Of a DNA stretch of 64,000 nt, positions 1 through 10,600 are shown in pieces. Made by a program: the position numbers and the translations under genes. The DNA is taken from positions 62,001 through 126,000 of the forward strand of contig NZ_FYAM01000025.1 of assembly GCF_900185645.1 (NCBI RefSeq), given 5' to 3'. The notes below the pieces were generated by a model. It searched no databases. It saw only the letters and a list, made by a program, of their open reading frames with translations, and was not told the origin of the DNA. Source of the stretch: Clostridium sp. BSD9I1 (GTDB lineage: Bacteria > Bacillota > Clostridia > Clostridiales > Clostridiaceae). The stretch's first letter is position 1. Every line of letters begins with the position of its first letter.

Positions 1-780
1 TTTCATTAGTGGAGGAAGTGGGTAAACAAGAATAACAATAAGAACTAATATGGGAGAAATTACAAAACGACCTATGAGTGACCCGATCATATCCTTATCT
101 ACTTTAATTCCCTTAAAATCAACATAGTAAATAGTATTACCTATAAAGATCATAGATAAAGGTGTAGTGATGTTTCCTAAATATCTACAGCTATCTAATA
201 TAAAGCTTGGAAGTTTAATACCTAAAAGAATTAATACTATAGCCGATGAAAAACCTAAAAGTGGAGGGGAAATTATTCTCTTTAATGTATCTTTAGAAAA
301 TAACTTAGCTCCACCAGTCTTTCCATCTTTACTTATTTCATAAACCCCAATTGTCCAAAAGAATGTTGTATTTGCTATATAATATAAAAGTACATAAGGA
401 ACACTTTGTTCTCCAAATAGAGCTAGATTTACAGGAAGACCCATATATATGGTATTTGATACAAAGAATATAGATTGGAATGCTCCCTGTCTTCCCTTTC
501 TTACTCTAAATATACGACAAAAGATCTTGGCACAAATATAAGATAAAGCAATGGAGGCAAAGGGAACAAATAGTCCCTTGCCAGCATCTAAAAGTTTTTC
601 CTTGTCGAAGTTAACCATTAAGTTATTTATCATCATAGTAGGAAGTCCTATATTGGTAATTAATTTTGCAAAAACCTTAGCATTTTCTTCATCAATCCAC
701 TTTTTATGTGTTAGAAAATACCCTAGTGCTATCATTATTACTATGCTAAATACACTCCCTAAGGCATCTAAAAAAGCCAT
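1..780 (-). CDS. AEC family transporter (auxin efflux carrier type), 3' end outside window
   Basis: Reading the minus strand from the ATG at 780 gives 260 uninterrupted codons to the window edge, starting MAFLDALGSVFSIVIMIALG. The protein is made of hydrophobic segments with the AEC layout: an N-terminal helix, a GLPTMMINN-like stretch, then FVSNTIYMGLPVNLALFGE, which resembles the conserved N-x(2)-x-G-x-P motif of the family, and a later LGNITTPLSMIFIGN segment. Family members are inner-membrane carriers for small organic acids or related anions; the substrate cannot be told here. A strong ribosome site (AAGGGGGA on the minus strand, about 785-792) supports the start. It lies 26 bp downstream of asnS on the same strand and may be read from the same transcript. 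Family members are a little over 300 aa, so about 50 residues are missing at the edge. Confidence 0.85.
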   Translation of the reverse strand, partial: MAFLDALGSVFSIVIMIALGYFLTHKKWIDEENAKVFAKLITNIGLPTMMINNLMVNFDKEKLLDAGKGLFVPFASIALSYICAKIFCRIFRVRKGRQGAFQSIFFVSNTIYMGLPVNLALFGEQSVPYVLLYYIANTTFFWTIGVYEISKDGKTGGAKLFSKDTLKRIISPPLLGFSSAIVLILLGIKLPSFILDSCRYLGNITTPLSMIFIGNTIYYVDFKGIKVDKDMIGSLIGRFVISPILVLIVILVYPLPPLMK

Positions 781-806
781 TGAACTCCCCCTTTAAAAAT
801 TATTTG

Positions 807-2198
807 TTAAAATTCAGCAGAACCTGTAGTCCTTGGATAAGGAATAACATCTCTAATATTAGAAATTCCGGTGATATACATTATTATTCTTTCAAAGCCT
901 AAGCCAAATCCAGCGTGTTTAGTACCACCATATTTTCTAAGCTCTAAGTACCACCAGTAATCTTCCTTATTAAGACCTAATTCTTCCATTCTTTTTTCAA
1001 GGACATCAAGACGTTCTTCTCTTTGGCTTCCACCTATTATTTCCCCAACTCCAGGAACAAGTAAGTCAGCAGCAGCAACTGTTTTATCATCATCATTTAA
1101 TCTCATATAAAATGCCTTTATATCCTTTGGATAATCAGTAACAAATACAGGTTTTTTAAATATTTTTTCTGTTAAGTATCTCTCGTGTTCAGTTTGTAGA
1201 TCTATTCCCCATTCAACTGGATATTCAAAATTTTCTCCGCAATTTTTAAGAAGTTCTACAGCTTCAGTATAGGAGACTCTTTTAAATTCTGAATTAACTA
1301 CATTATTTAATCTCTCAAATAAGCCTTTATCTACAAAGCTATTAAAGAATTCCATTTCCTCAGGAGCATTTTCCATTACATAGTTAATTACGTATTTAAC
1401 CATATCTTCAGCTAAATCCATGTCATCTTGTAAGTCTGCAAAAGCCATTTCAGGTTCGATCATCCAAAACTCAGCTGCATGTCTTGCAGTATTAGAATTT
1501 TCAGCTCTGAATGTAGGGCCAAAAGTATATACATTTCTAAAAGCTAATGCATAGGTTTCAGCAGATAACTGACCGCTTACTGTAAGATTAGATTCTTTAC
1601 CGAAAAAGTCCTTTGAAAAGTCTATATTACCGTCTTCAGTTTTGGGAATGTTATTCAAGTCTAAAGTGGTAACCTTAAACATTTCTCCTGCACCTTCACA
1701 ATCACTGCCAGTAATTATTGGAGTGTGAACATATACAAATGCTCTTTCATTAAAGAATTTATGTATAGCAAAGGCAGCTAGTGAACGCACCCTAAATACT
1801 GCAGAAAACATATTACTTCTTGGTCTTAAGTGTGCTATAGTTCTTAAGAATTCAACAGTATGTCTTTTCTTTTGCAGTGGATAATCTGAAGATGAAAGTC
1901 CTTCAATTATTATTTTTGAAGCGTGTAATTCAAAAGCTTGCTTTGAATTAGGTGTAGCCACTACCTTTCCTTCTACTGTTAAGGATGAGCTTATAGCAAG
2001 TTTTGTAATTTCTGCAAAGTTATCAAGCTTATCATCAAATACTATTTGAACATTTTTAAAGAAACTTCCATCATTTAATTCTATAAAACCAAATGTTTTA
2101 GAATTTCTTTGAGTTCTTATCCACCCAGATATGCTAATTTCTTTGTCTGTAAACTTTTCTGTTTCTCTGTAAAGCTGTTTAATTAATATAGTTTCCAT
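807..2198 (-). CDS. asnS: asparaginyl-tRNA synthetase
   Basis: This 463-aa protein charges tRNA-Asn with asparagine in the cytoplasm. An N-terminal OB-fold anticodon-binding domain (about residues 15-105, with [23 protein letters not shown]) is followed by a class II catalytic core: motif 2 region around [25 protein letters not shown] and motif 3 at [15 protein letters not shown] near the C-terminus. The presence of AEFWMIEPE and the full length match AsnRS rather than the related AspRS. The start has a good ribosome site (GGGAGGATAACT before ATG). The gene is preceded by a T-box leader with an AAC (Asn) specifier, so its expression should rise when uncharged tRNA-Asn accumulates. Confidence 0.97.
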   Translation of the reverse strand: METILIKQLYRETEKFTDKEISISGWIRTQRNSKTFGFIELNDGSFFKNVQIVFDDKLDNFAEITKLAISSSLTVEGKVVATPNSKQAFELHASKIIIEGLSSSDYPLQKKRHTVEFLRTIAHLRPRSNMFSAVFRVRSLAAFAIHKFFNERAFVYVHTPIITGSDCEGAGEMFKVTTLDLNNIPKTEDGNIDFSKDFFGKESNLTVSGQLSAETYALAFRNVYTFGPTFRAENSNTARHAAEFWMIEPEMAFADLQDDMDLAEDMVKYVINYVMENAPEEMEFFNSFVDKGLFERLNNVVNSEFKRVSYTEAVELLKNCGENFEYPVEWGIDLQTEHERYLTEKIFKKPVFVTDYPKDIKAFYMRLNDDDKTVAAADLLVPGVGEIIGGSQREERLDVLEKRMEELGLNKEDYWWYLELRKYGGTKHAGFGLGFERIIMYITGISNIRDVIPYPRTTGSAEF

Positions 2199-2264
2199 AG
2201 TTATCCTCCCTATATCTAATTATATTATGTAAAAATTTATTTATATGTTATAAATAATTTGTAA

Positions 2265-2535
2265 AATAAAAAAAGACTTTCATCCTAAAGGGACGAAAGT
2301 CTTATATTCGCGGTACCACCCAATTTGCCAAAAGGCCTCTTAGCTACATAGAAAAATCTACATACCAACTATAAGGTGTTGGGAACCTCTAAGCCTACTT
2401 TTACGTAAAATTTCGGTTAGAAACTCAAGGAGGTTCTTCTGTAAAGGCTTCACACTGATCTTGCACCATCATCAGCTCGCTTTGGTTATATCCTATACAT
2501 ACTCTTCCTATCATAGTTTTTACATATTATTATAT
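2265..2535 (-). promoter_or_regulatory. T-box riboswitch leader of asnS (Asn specifier)
   Basis: On the minus strand this intergenic stretch carries the T-box core GGGTGGTACCGCG (2309-2321), then a strong terminator hairpin (AAGACTTTCGTCC / GGATGAAAGTCTT with a run of T, about 2268-2303) just before asnS. Upstream is the stem I region with GGTGCAAGA- and AGAAGAACC-like elements. The AAC triplet in the latter (around 2433-2436) fits an asparagine specifier codon, agreeing with the downstream gene. Known T-boxes pair the specifier with the tRNA anticodon and the UGGN bulge with the uncharged CCA end to prevent termination. The 5' boundary is estimated. The stretch between surE and asnS holds nothing else that I can see. 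Confidence 0.93.
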
Positions 2536-2591
2536 CTAATAATTATAATAATTCAAATATTTTCTGTCAAGGTAAAGTTTAATAAGATTAT

Positions 2592-3347
2592 TTATTTAAA
2601 CCAATTATCAACTTCATGCAATATTTTAAAGTTAGTTAAATCATAGTGAAGAGGAGTAATAGTTACATAGCCATTATTAAAGTAAAACTTATCAGTTCCG
2701 TCGCCTATATTATTATTTAAAGTACCTCTTAACAGTACTGAAATTTCGTTGTTTTCAGTAGTTGATTCTAAATAATAATTATCATAAGTTCTACCGCCGA
2801 TAGGACAAACCTGTATTCCCTTAATATCCTTCTCTTCAACACAAGGTACATTTACATTTAAAACTAAATCTTTATAAATTCCATTTTTCATTGCCGTATC
2901 TAAAATTTTAGGTGCAAATTTTGCAGCTATATCATAGCAAAGTTTATCCTTGCGTACCTCTGAAGAAATAGCTATTGATGGAATTTTATAAATGGCAGCT
3001 TCTATTGCAGCAGATACAGTCCCCGAATAAAGTACATCAGTTCCTAGGTTAGTTCCTAAGTTTATTCCTGATATAACCATATCGAAGCTATCACTTGTAA
3101 GCTTATCTATTGCAACTCTTACACAATCTGCAGGAGTGCCACTTATGCTATATGCTTTTGATGATATGCCTTGTAAACTTACTGGTCGTATTATAATAGG
3201 ATTTTCAATTGTTATTGAATGACCAGTTGCACTCTTTTGAGCATCTGGTGCAGCTATTACAAGCTCATGGTCCTTTTCTAATTCTTTTGCTAAGGCAAGT
3301 AATGCCGGAGATTGTATGCCATCGTCGTTAGTAAGTAATAATTTCAT
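2592..3347 (-). CDS. surE: 5'/3'-nucleotidase SurE
   Basis: This 251-aa protein is a metal-dependent nucleoside monophosphate phosphatase of the SurE family. The N-terminus MKLLLTNDDGIQSPAL holds the signature metal-binding NDDG, followed by SGTPADCVR (about residues 88-96) and SGINLGTNLGTDVLYSGTV, both characteristic of SurE. Length is typical (about 250). The start has an AGGAGGT ribosome site. It stands alone on the minus strand, upstream of the asnS T-box leader, which begins only about 60 bp past its stop codon. Family enzymes act on 5'- and 3'-nucleotides and short polyphosphates, with a role in stress survival; which substrate matters here is unknown. Confidence 0.95.
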   Translation of the reverse strand: MKLLLTNDDGIQSPALLALAKELEKDHELVIAAPDAQKSATGHSITIENPIIIRPVSLQGISSKAYSISGTPADCVRVAIDKLTSDSFDMVISGINLGTNLGTDVLYSGTVSAAIEAAIYKIPSIAISSEVRKDKLCYDIAAKFAPKILDTAMKNGIYKDLVLNVNVPCVEEKDIKGIQVCPIGGRTYDNYYLESTTENNEISVLLRGTLNNNIGDGTDKFYFNNGYVTITPLHYDLTNFKILHEVDNWFK

Positions 3348-3579
3348 AGTTACCTCCTAAAAATATATTAAATAAAGTATTAATATAACTAATTATGCTA
3401 ATTACTATTTATTATATATTAATATTATATATTTATATACAAATTATTATCTTCAAAGTTTTTATGAAATATCTGAATTATTATATTCAGAAAAAGTATT
3501 TATAGAAATAAAAAAGGTTAAATTTTCATAAGTTATTTGATATAATTTTAAATGCATTAAATAAATAGGAGGGAACAAT

Positions 3580-4992
3580 ATGACAGAATTTTTTACGAAT
3601 ACCATTGGCCAGGTAAATAATATACTATGGTCTTATGTATTAATTGCGGTTTTGGTAGGCGTGGGTTTATATTTTGGGTTTTTAACAAAGTTTGTTCAAA
3701 TAAGATATTTTAAAACCATGTTTAAGCTTTTAGGAGAAGGCGCAGGAAAGGCTATAACAGAAAAAAATAAAAGTCATGTTTCATCATTTCAAGCATTTTG
3801 TATAAGTACAGCTTCAAGAGTTGGAACAGGGAACATGGCAGGAGTAGCAATTGCTATTGCAGCTGGAGGTCCTGGATCAGTGTTTTGGATGTGGGTTATA
3901 GCAATCATAGGAGGAGCCTCTAGCTTTATAGAAAGTACGCTAGCACAAATTTATAAGGTTAAGGATGGAAATGGTGGATATAGAGGTGGTCCTGCATATT
4001 ATATGGAACAAGGACTAAATAAAAGATGGCTTGGTATAATTTTTTCTATTCTTATAACAGTAAGTTTTGGATTAGTTTTTAATTCAGTGCAAGCTAATAC
4101 TATATCTGGAGCCTTTGAGGAAGCTTTTGGTGTAAACAAACTTGTAGTAGGGATAGTATTAATAGCTCTAACATCTATTATTATATTTGGAGGAGTAAAA
4201 AGAATAGCTCAAGTAGCAGAGGCTATAGTACCTGTAATGGCAGTGGCATATGTATTGATTGCATTATTTGTAGTTATAAGAAACATAACGCTAGTTCCAC
4301 ACATGTTTAATCTTGTAATTAAAAATGCTTTTGGATTACAGCCTTTTGTAGGAGGTGCAATAGGTACAACTATTATGATGGGAATAAAAAGAGGTTTGTT
4401 TTCAAATGAAGCAGGTATGGGAAGTGCTCCTAATGCAGCTGCAACAGCAGAGGTTACTCATCCTGTAAAGCAGGGATTTATACAAACACTTGGAGTATAC
4501 ACAGATACTATTTTAATATGCAGCTGTACAGCATTTATGATACTTCTTTCAGGTGTTTATGCTGAAGCTAATTTGACAGGAATACAGCTTACTCAAAAGG
4601 CCTTAAGCTCGCAGGTAGGAAATTGGGGCAATACATTTATAGCAATATGTATATTTTTGTTTGCCTATAGTTCAATAATTGGTAACTATTATTATGGCGA
4701 AACAAACATTGAATTTATTAAAGCAAATAAGGGATGGCTTTTTGCATATAGAATAGCGGTACTTGGTATGGTTATATTTGGAACAATGGCTAAAGTGCAA
4801 ATAGTTTGGGATATGGCTGATTTATTTATGGCATTTATGGCTCTTATAAACTTAGTTACTATTGCAATGCTTGGAAAAGTAGCTTTCAATGCGTTAAAGG
4901 ATTACGAAGTTCAATTTAAACAGGGAAAGGATCCTTATTTCAATAAAAATAATATACCTAATTTAGAAAATGTTGAATGTTGGGATAAATAA
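3580..4992 (+). CDS. alanine/glycine:cation symporter (AGCS family)
   Basis: This 470-aa polytopic membrane protein belongs to the AGCS family, which imports alanine or glycine with Na+ or H+. Family features include TASRVGTGNMAGVAIAIAAGGPGSVFWMW (about residues 78-106), GGPAYYMEQGL, FGGVKRIAQVAE and KRGLFSNEAGMGSAPNAAATAEVTHPVKQG. About 10-11 hydrophobic segments are visible, and the length is standard. The ATG at 3580 follows TAGGAGGGAACAAT, a good ribosome site. The gene is monocistronic and ends in a hairpin shared with the convergent permease pair. No riboswitch was seen in the 232-bp AT-rich upstream region. Confidence 0.95.
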   Translation: MTEFFTNTIGQVNNILWSYVLIAVLVGVGLYFGFLTKFVQIRYFKTMFKLLGEGAGKAITEKNKSHVSSFQAFCISTASRVGTGNMAGVAIAIAAGGPGSVFWMWVIAIIGGASSFIESTLAQIYKVKDGNGGYRGGPAYYMEQGLNKRWLGIIFSILITVSFGLVFNSVQANTISGAFEEAFGVNKLVVGIVLIALTSIIIFGGVKRIAQVAEAIVPVMAVAYVLIALFVVIRNITLVPHMFNLVIKNAFGLQPFVGGAIGTTIMMGIKRGLFSNEAGMGSAPNAAATAEVTHPVKQGFIQTLGVYTDTILICSCTAFMILLSGVYAEANLTGIQLTQKALSSQVGNWGNTFIAICIFLFAYSSIIGNYYYGETNIEFIKANKGWLFAYRIAVLGMVIFGTMAKVQIVWDMADLFMAFMALINLVTIAMLGKVAFNALKDYEVQFKQGKDPYFNKNNIPNLENVECWDK

Positions 4993-5019
4993 AATACATA
5001 AAAATTTGTAAATTTATAA

Positions 5020-5061
5020 GGCATGCAGTGTATTAAATACTACTACATGCCTCTTTTATTT
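5020..5061. terminator. bidirectional terminator between AGCS symporter and split permease
   Basis: GGCATG at 5020 pairs with CATGCC ending at 5051, with an imperfect inner stem, followed by TCTTTTATTT. The convergent minus-strand gene stops at 5056, so the hairpin probably serves both directions. Confidence 0.75.
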
Positions 5062-5601
5062 ATCAGTTTTTCCAGCATTTAAATAAAGATTTTCAAGTTC
5101 ATCATGGGATAAAAGTCCTTCTATTATAAAGCCCATGAGGATTATACCAGGAAGATTTATAAGGAGCCTTGCAAAGGTAAACTTATAACCTAAAGCTGTA
5201 AGTTCAAATAAAAATGTTGATATCTTTGTGACACACCAAGCATTCATAAATATTAGTATATTGCTGAATCGTACACCTTTCTTTAATAATACCGTTGTAA
5301 AGGGAAAGGCTGCATACATAGGTCCAGCAGCAAGGGAACCTATAAGTATAGAAAGTAATATTCCTAAAAGCCCTGAATTCTTTCCCATATATCTCATCAT
5401 TGTTTCTCTAGAAACCCATGAATCCATTAATCCTAGCATTATCATTATCGGGGGTAATACTGAAAGCATTTGTTTAAAACTTGATAGCGTTATAGTAAAA
5501 GACTTTAACCCAATATTTTTATTAAATAAGGTTAACAGAATAGTAATAAGAATAGAAAATAAAAAGAAACTGTATCTTTTTAATATTTTAGCAAACTTCA
5601 T
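5056..5601 (-). CDS. predicted permease, second half-protein of a split pair (DUF318/ArsP-like)
   Basis: This 181-aa membrane protein has about five hydrophobic segments. The core MRYMGKNSGLLGILLSILIGSLAAGPMYAAFPFTTVLLKKGVR parallels the block in its upstream neighbour (TFIGKNSGALGVFLSSIIGS... PTFVAFPTADMLLKSGAG). This internal homology, the GKNSG motif and the pairing are typical of the two halves of large permeases of the DUF318 type (predicted permeases related to ArsP arsenical exporters). Here the halves are separate proteins. Its ATG overlaps the upstream gene's stop by 4 bp, suggesting translational coupling and co-assembly. The transported substrate is unknown. Family assignment is by motif reading only. 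Confidence 0.7.
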   Translation of the reverse strand: MKFAKILKRYSFFLFSILITILLTLFNKNIGLKSFTITLSSFKQMLSVLPPIMIMLGLMDSWVSRETMMRYMGKNSGLLGILLSILIGSLAAGPMYAAFPFTTVLLKKGVRFSNILIFMNAWCVTKISTFLFELTALGYKFTFARLLINLPGIILMGFIIEGLLSHDELENLYLNAGKTDK

Positions 5602-6077
5602 TTAAAAGCCCACCCTATGATAAGTGCTACAATAAAAGAAAACAAAAAAGCCACAAAGTTTCTTAAAAAAGCAGCTTTTTTACCAATATATTTAGATTCT
5701 AGAGGAAGAGTAATTACTCCTACCAGTGTTAATGTAGATACAAGTGCTCCAACTTGAGCATAACCTGCGCCACTTTTAAGGAGCATGTCAGCAGTAGGAA
5801 ACGCAACAAAGGTTGGCATCATTGTTATGGATCCAATTATTGAAGATAAAAATACTCCCAAAGCCCCAGAATTCTTACCAATAAAAGTTGATATTATTTC
5901 TGGTTTAAGTAGTGCAAGCATTATTCCAACTATAAATATTATCCCTAAAAATTGAGGCATTATATTTTCAAAGGATTTTAGGGATTTAATAAGTGCCTCC
6001 TTAGTTTTGTTTTTATCTCTAGAGTAAGATAGCATAAGCAAAATTGCAGCACTTATATAAAGTATTAAAGATGACAT
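5598..6077 (-). CDS. predicted permease, first half-protein of a split pair (DUF318/ArsP-like)
   Basis: This 159-aa membrane protein begins MSSLILYISAAILLMLSYSRD, with four to five predicted helices and a conserved block around residues 73-115 (GKNSGALGVFLSSIIGS ... FVAFPTADMLLKSG) that recurs in its downstream partner. The start has a good ribosome site (TTGGAGGTCTAA). The pair forms a two-gene operon with a 4-bp overlap and is likely to form a heteromeric permease equivalent to one full-length DUF318 protein. The conserved polar residues within GKNSG and the AFP motif suggest a shared transport site. Substrate not inferable. Confidence 0.7.
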   Translation of the reverse strand: MSSLILYISAAILLMLSYSRDKNKTKEALIKSLKSFENIMPQFLGIIFIVGIMLALLKPEIISTFIGKNSGALGVFLSSIIGSITMMPTFVAFPTADMLLKSGAGYAQVGALVSTLTLVGVITLPLESKYIGKKAAFLRNFVAFLFSFIVALIIGWAFK

Positions 6078-6174
6078 TTAGACCTCCAATATGATAAGAA
6101 CTAATATACTATTATTCTATTATAAAAATGCAAATAGGTGATAGGAGTAATCAGACTTTATAAGATACGCTGAT

Positions 6175-7479
6175 CTAGATAAATAAATCATTAATTAACT
6201 TTCCATCAGTATTCTCCATGGAAATACCAAGTATTTTAGCAAGGGTAGGACCCTCATCAACAATATTAGCTTCTTTAATTACTCCTCCTTTTTTTATATT
6301 TTTACCCATAGATGCAAACATTGTACTGTAATTAGGTTTTAAAGGAGAGTAACCATGAGTAGCCTTTGTATAGTGTTTTTTAGACCCTATAAGGGATTCA
6401 TCTACTTTCTCAAAAATACTTCCAGTATATTTTTCTAAAAAGTAATACCCCTTCTTAGCTTCAAGCATAAACGAACATTTATCATTAGCCCCTAAGCCTA
6501 TTGCTTGGTCTCTATTAAGTAAAGATTCTATTCCACTATCTTCTTTTTTTATAAAATCTATAAGTATATCTTCAACCTTTTTAACTAAATGACTATCATG
6601 AGGCCTTTTTAAATAAACATAGCCACTTCCATCACAGCTGCTAAAGTAAGCCTCCCAGTCTTTTAAATCTCCATTTGAATCTAAGGTAATTAGACCCTTT
6701 TCTTTAAAGAGCACATTTGTATTTATTATGGTATGTTCATCTAATGCACTATGATCACCTAGTATAACAAATGTAGTGTCTTCATATATACCAACATCTT
6801 TAGTAGCCTTTATTATTTCACCTAATCTAAAGTCATGACGGTGAATAGCATCTACAGCTTCTTTTGAGTTATATCCATATAAATGCCTATTTGTATCTAC
6901 ATCTGTAAAGTGAACTAAAAGTAAGTTAGGCATTTTACTCTTAATAGTGTACAATGCAGACTGCAGTATGAAGTTGTCTAAGAAGGGCTGAGATATACCT
7001 TTTCTTAGCTTACCAAACTTACTATTTAATTTAAGTATATAGCAGAAAGAACCACTTAAAAGGGAAACTAAGGCTTGATTCTCATACCATTTATTTGGCC
7101 ATATTTCAGGGAGATTATAATCTATATTAGCACCAGCGGTTACAGGCCAAAGAAGCGCTGCAGTCTTTAATCCTTTTTCTTTAGCTAGATCATATAATGT
7201 AGGGTGCTTTATATATTTCCTATGCCAATACCAATCAGGACTCTGTTTTCCAGGTTGAAACAATGTATTATTTACTATACCGTGATTTTTAGGCAGCATA
7301 CCTGTAATGATAGATGTATGTGCAGGATAAGTTAAGGTTGGATATATAGAGTTTACTTTTTCTATATGGGAACCATTATCTAAAATAAACTTAAAGTTTG
7401 GAAGAGTTTTTATATAGTCATAATCTTCTGAAGACATAGCATCAAAGGATAACACTATTAAATACTTAGAAGTTGTCAT
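6175..7479 (-). CDS. alkaline phosphatase superfamily phosphodiesterase/nucleotide pyrophosphatase
   Basis: This 434-aa protein resembles type I phosphodiesterases/nucleotide pyrophosphatases of the alkaline phosphatase superfamily. Visible metal-site motifs are LSFDAMSSEDY (first Asp), YPTLTYPAHTSIITGMLP (nucleophilic Thr with the PAHTSIITG signature), HFTDVDTNRHLYGY (Asp and His ligands), VILGDHS (Asp-His) and ATHGYSPLKPNYS (last His). It has no clear signal peptide, so it may be cytoplasmic. The start is supported by AGGGGTGAAAAA before ATG. It is a single gene, divergent from the tandem subtilase. Family members hydrolyse phosphodiester or pyrophosphate bonds of nucleotides, phospholipid heads or teichoic acid precursors; the true substrate is unknown. 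Confidence 0.85.
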   Translation of the reverse strand: MTTSKYLIVLSFDAMSSEDYDYIKTLPNFKFILDNGSHIEKVNSIYPTLTYPAHTSIITGMLPKNHGIVNNTLFQPGKQSPDWYWHRKYIKHPTLYDLAKEKGLKTAALLWPVTAGANIDYNLPEIWPNKWYENQALVSLLSGSFCYILKLNSKFGKLRKGISQPFLDNFILQSALYTIKSKMPNLLLVHFTDVDTNRHLYGYNSKEAVDAIHRHDFRLGEIIKATKDVGIYEDTTFVILGDHSALDEHTIINTNVLFKEKGLITLDSNGDLKDWEAYFSSCDGSGYVYLKRPHDSHLVKKVEDILIDFIKKEDSGIESLLNRDQAIGLGANDKCSFMLEAKKGYYFLEKYTGSIFEKVDESLIGSKKHYTKATHGYSPLKPNYSTMFASMGKNIKKGGVIKEANIVDEGPTLAKILGISMENTDGKLINDLFI

Positions 7480-7642
7480 TTTTTCACCCCTTCAGGTTAG
7501 ATATATTATATATATTATGCATTAATAAAACCAATTGATAAGGAATATTAAATATTCACCTATATTGTAACATGTACAGTTTATTAATCATAAAATAATT
7601 TGATAAATAATTTTTGGGGGAATATTTATAAAAACCAATGGA

Positions 7643-10600
7643 TTGTTAAATCTTTTAATAAATGTACCACAAAGTGTATTGGCAAAGTTAGCGGAGTTAT
7701 CAAAGAATGAACAATTTTTAACTGGAAAAGTGGAATTAACAGTAATATATAATGTTCGGCCTGAGGAAATATCTAGCCAAGTTACAGGTATAGGAGGAAC
7801 ATTTGAAGATTTAGGCTATAATTTTGGAATTGTAATTTTAAATGTAGGTGACATAGAAAGGATTTCTGAAATAAGGGGGATACAATATTTAGAACTTCCA
7901 AGGACAGTATACACATCAGATTTGAATAGTAATAGAGCTTCTTGTGTTCCACCAGTATGGAGCAGCGGATTGACAGGGAAGGGGACACTAGTGGGATTTA
8001 TAGATTCTGGAATAGACTATACAAGTTCTGCATTTATAAACGAGGATGGTACTACAAGAATTGATTATATATATGATTTATCTCAAGGGGGAATGGTATA
8101 TAACAGAGCGGATATAAATAGAGCACTTCAATCTGGAAACCCATTTAGTATAGTTCAGCAAAGAGATACCCTTGGACATGGAACTCATGTTGCAGGTATA
8201 GCTTGTGCTGGTGGAAAGATTTCCAGGGAAAATTATGGGGTAGCTTTTGAAAGTTCTATAGCTATGGTTAAGATAACTGCAGGAGGACAAATAAATTATA
8301 CTAAGGATACTTTAATTATGAGAGGAATAAAGTTTCTTTTAGAAAAAGCTGTAGAACTTAATAAGCCGTTGATAATAAATTTAAGTTTTAGTACTAATGA
8401 TGGATCACATACAGGAAGTACTTTATTTGAACAATATATTGATACTGTCTGCAGGTTAAATCCAATTAGTTTTGTAGTTGCAGCTGGAAACGAAGGAGAT
8501 AAGGCACATCATGCAGGCGGTGAATTAAGACAAAATCAAACAATACCTTTGAACATAGCACCAGATGAGAGAGGAATATTATTTCAAATATATAAGCCTG
8601 TATTAAATGATATTACTATACAAATAGTAAATCCTAGTGGAATACGCTCAGAGCAAATTAGAATAACTGAAGGATACAAAGAAGGCACGATAGGACAAGA
8701 TAGATACTTTATTTATTATACAGGCCCTAAACCGTATAACATGAATGGAGAAATTGTAATAAGCTTAATACCTACAGGAGATTTTTTATCCTCAGGAGTT
8801 TGGAATTTGAATATTACATCTCAGGGGGAATATCAAGGAAGATATAATATATGGCTTCCTATAACGGAAGGCCTAAATCCGAACACTAAGTTTTTAGAGC
8901 CTGAAGTATATTTTACTATAGGTATACCAGCTACAGTAGAAAGTGTATTTTCTGTAGGAAGTTATAATGGAATTACAAATACTATTTCAAGTTTTTCAGG
9001 AAGAGGGGAACTTCAAGGGAATATAATAAAACCAGATTTAGTGGCTCCGGGAGAAGATATTCAATCTGTAATACCTGGTGGTAGGCTAGATACTAAAAGT
9101 GGAACCTCTATGGCAGCTCCTCATGTAAGCGGAATATGTTCACTTTTTATGCAGTGGGGAATGGTAGATGGGAATGACCCCTTTTTATATGGAGAAAGAC
9201 TTAAATATTATCTTGTACGAGGTGCCAAGAAGGATAGACCTCAAGTTATTTATCCTAACCCCACTTGGGGATATGGTCAGGTGTGTGCACAAGCATCCTT
9301 TGATTTATTAAGACTTTTTAGAGGTGATTTATTGAATATAAATGATAACTATTGTAAATTAACTCGTGAGCAGCAAGAAGTTCAGCCATCGTCACAGGAG
9401 CAAACGTCTCCTGAAGTTCAAGAAATTAGTCAAGAGCCAATAATTTTAAACTATCTTGTAGAGTATGATGGAGATATAGTTGAAAGACTTCAGCAAGTAC
9501 CTTATGCAAGTGCAGCAATTTTGGATGAAAATTATGCCATAGTGTCTGTAGAACGAGGCAGAGAAACACAAGTTTTAAGAATACCAGAAGTAGTTTATGT
9601 AGATAGGCCATCGTTATATACATTAATGCAAACACAACCTCAAGAAGCTGCCAATATATATCAATTTCACATAAATCCATATCTTAATTTGTTAGGCACA
9701 GAAGTATATGTAGGAATAATAGACACGGGAATAGATTATTTAAATAGAGAGTTCATGTACGAAGATGATACAACAAAGATACTAAGTATTTGGGATCAAA
9801 GTGATAATAGTGCAACCCCTCCACAGGGACTTAATTATGGTACTGAATATAGTAGAACACAAATAAATGAGGCAATAAATATTTCAAGAAACAATGGAGA
9901 TCCTTACGGGGTTGTAAGGCAAAGAGATACTATAGGCCATGGAACCCAAATGGCAGGTATCATAGGAGCAAGAGGATATAATAGGGAGATTATTGGGGCT
10001 GCACCTGACGCACAATTCATAGTTGTAAAGCTTAGACAGGCCAGTGCTGATGCTATAGATGAAGGAATAGCAAGTATTTCAACTCCAGTACCTGTGTATG
10101 AGGGAACTGATATTATAACAGCTATAAGATATGTATCTGACGTGGCAAAATCGTTGAACAAACCTACAGTGATTTTTATACCACTTGGAACTAATTGTGG
10201 ACCACATGATGGCAATACAATTATAGAAAGATATATAGATGAAGTTTCAAAGGTAAGAGGGATAGCGGTGGTAACAGGTGTTGGAAATGAGGGAGATGAA
10301 AACGGACATACTTCTGGAACTTTAGAAAAGCAGGGTGATAGGAAAGTTATTGAATTAAATATGGCTCCAGAACAAAGAAGCTTAGTTTTTCAAATATGGG
10401 TAAGAAGGCCTGATGTGTTTTCTATAGGTATAGTATCACCTTCAGGAGAAACTATAGATAGAATTCCAGCTAAGCTTCAAGAAGTAGAACAAATAAACCT
10501 AGTATTTGAAAGAAGCAGAGTATTTGTAGAATATTCACTTCCTGAAGAGTTAACAGGAGATGAATTAATATTAATACGAATTGAAAATGCTAGACCTGGA

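Noticed and set aside
2461-2646. Open frame of 61 codons between surE and asnS on the plus strand
   Set aside because: It lies over the T-box stem I region and the 3' end of surE in antisense, and has no ribosome site; composition is shadow-like.
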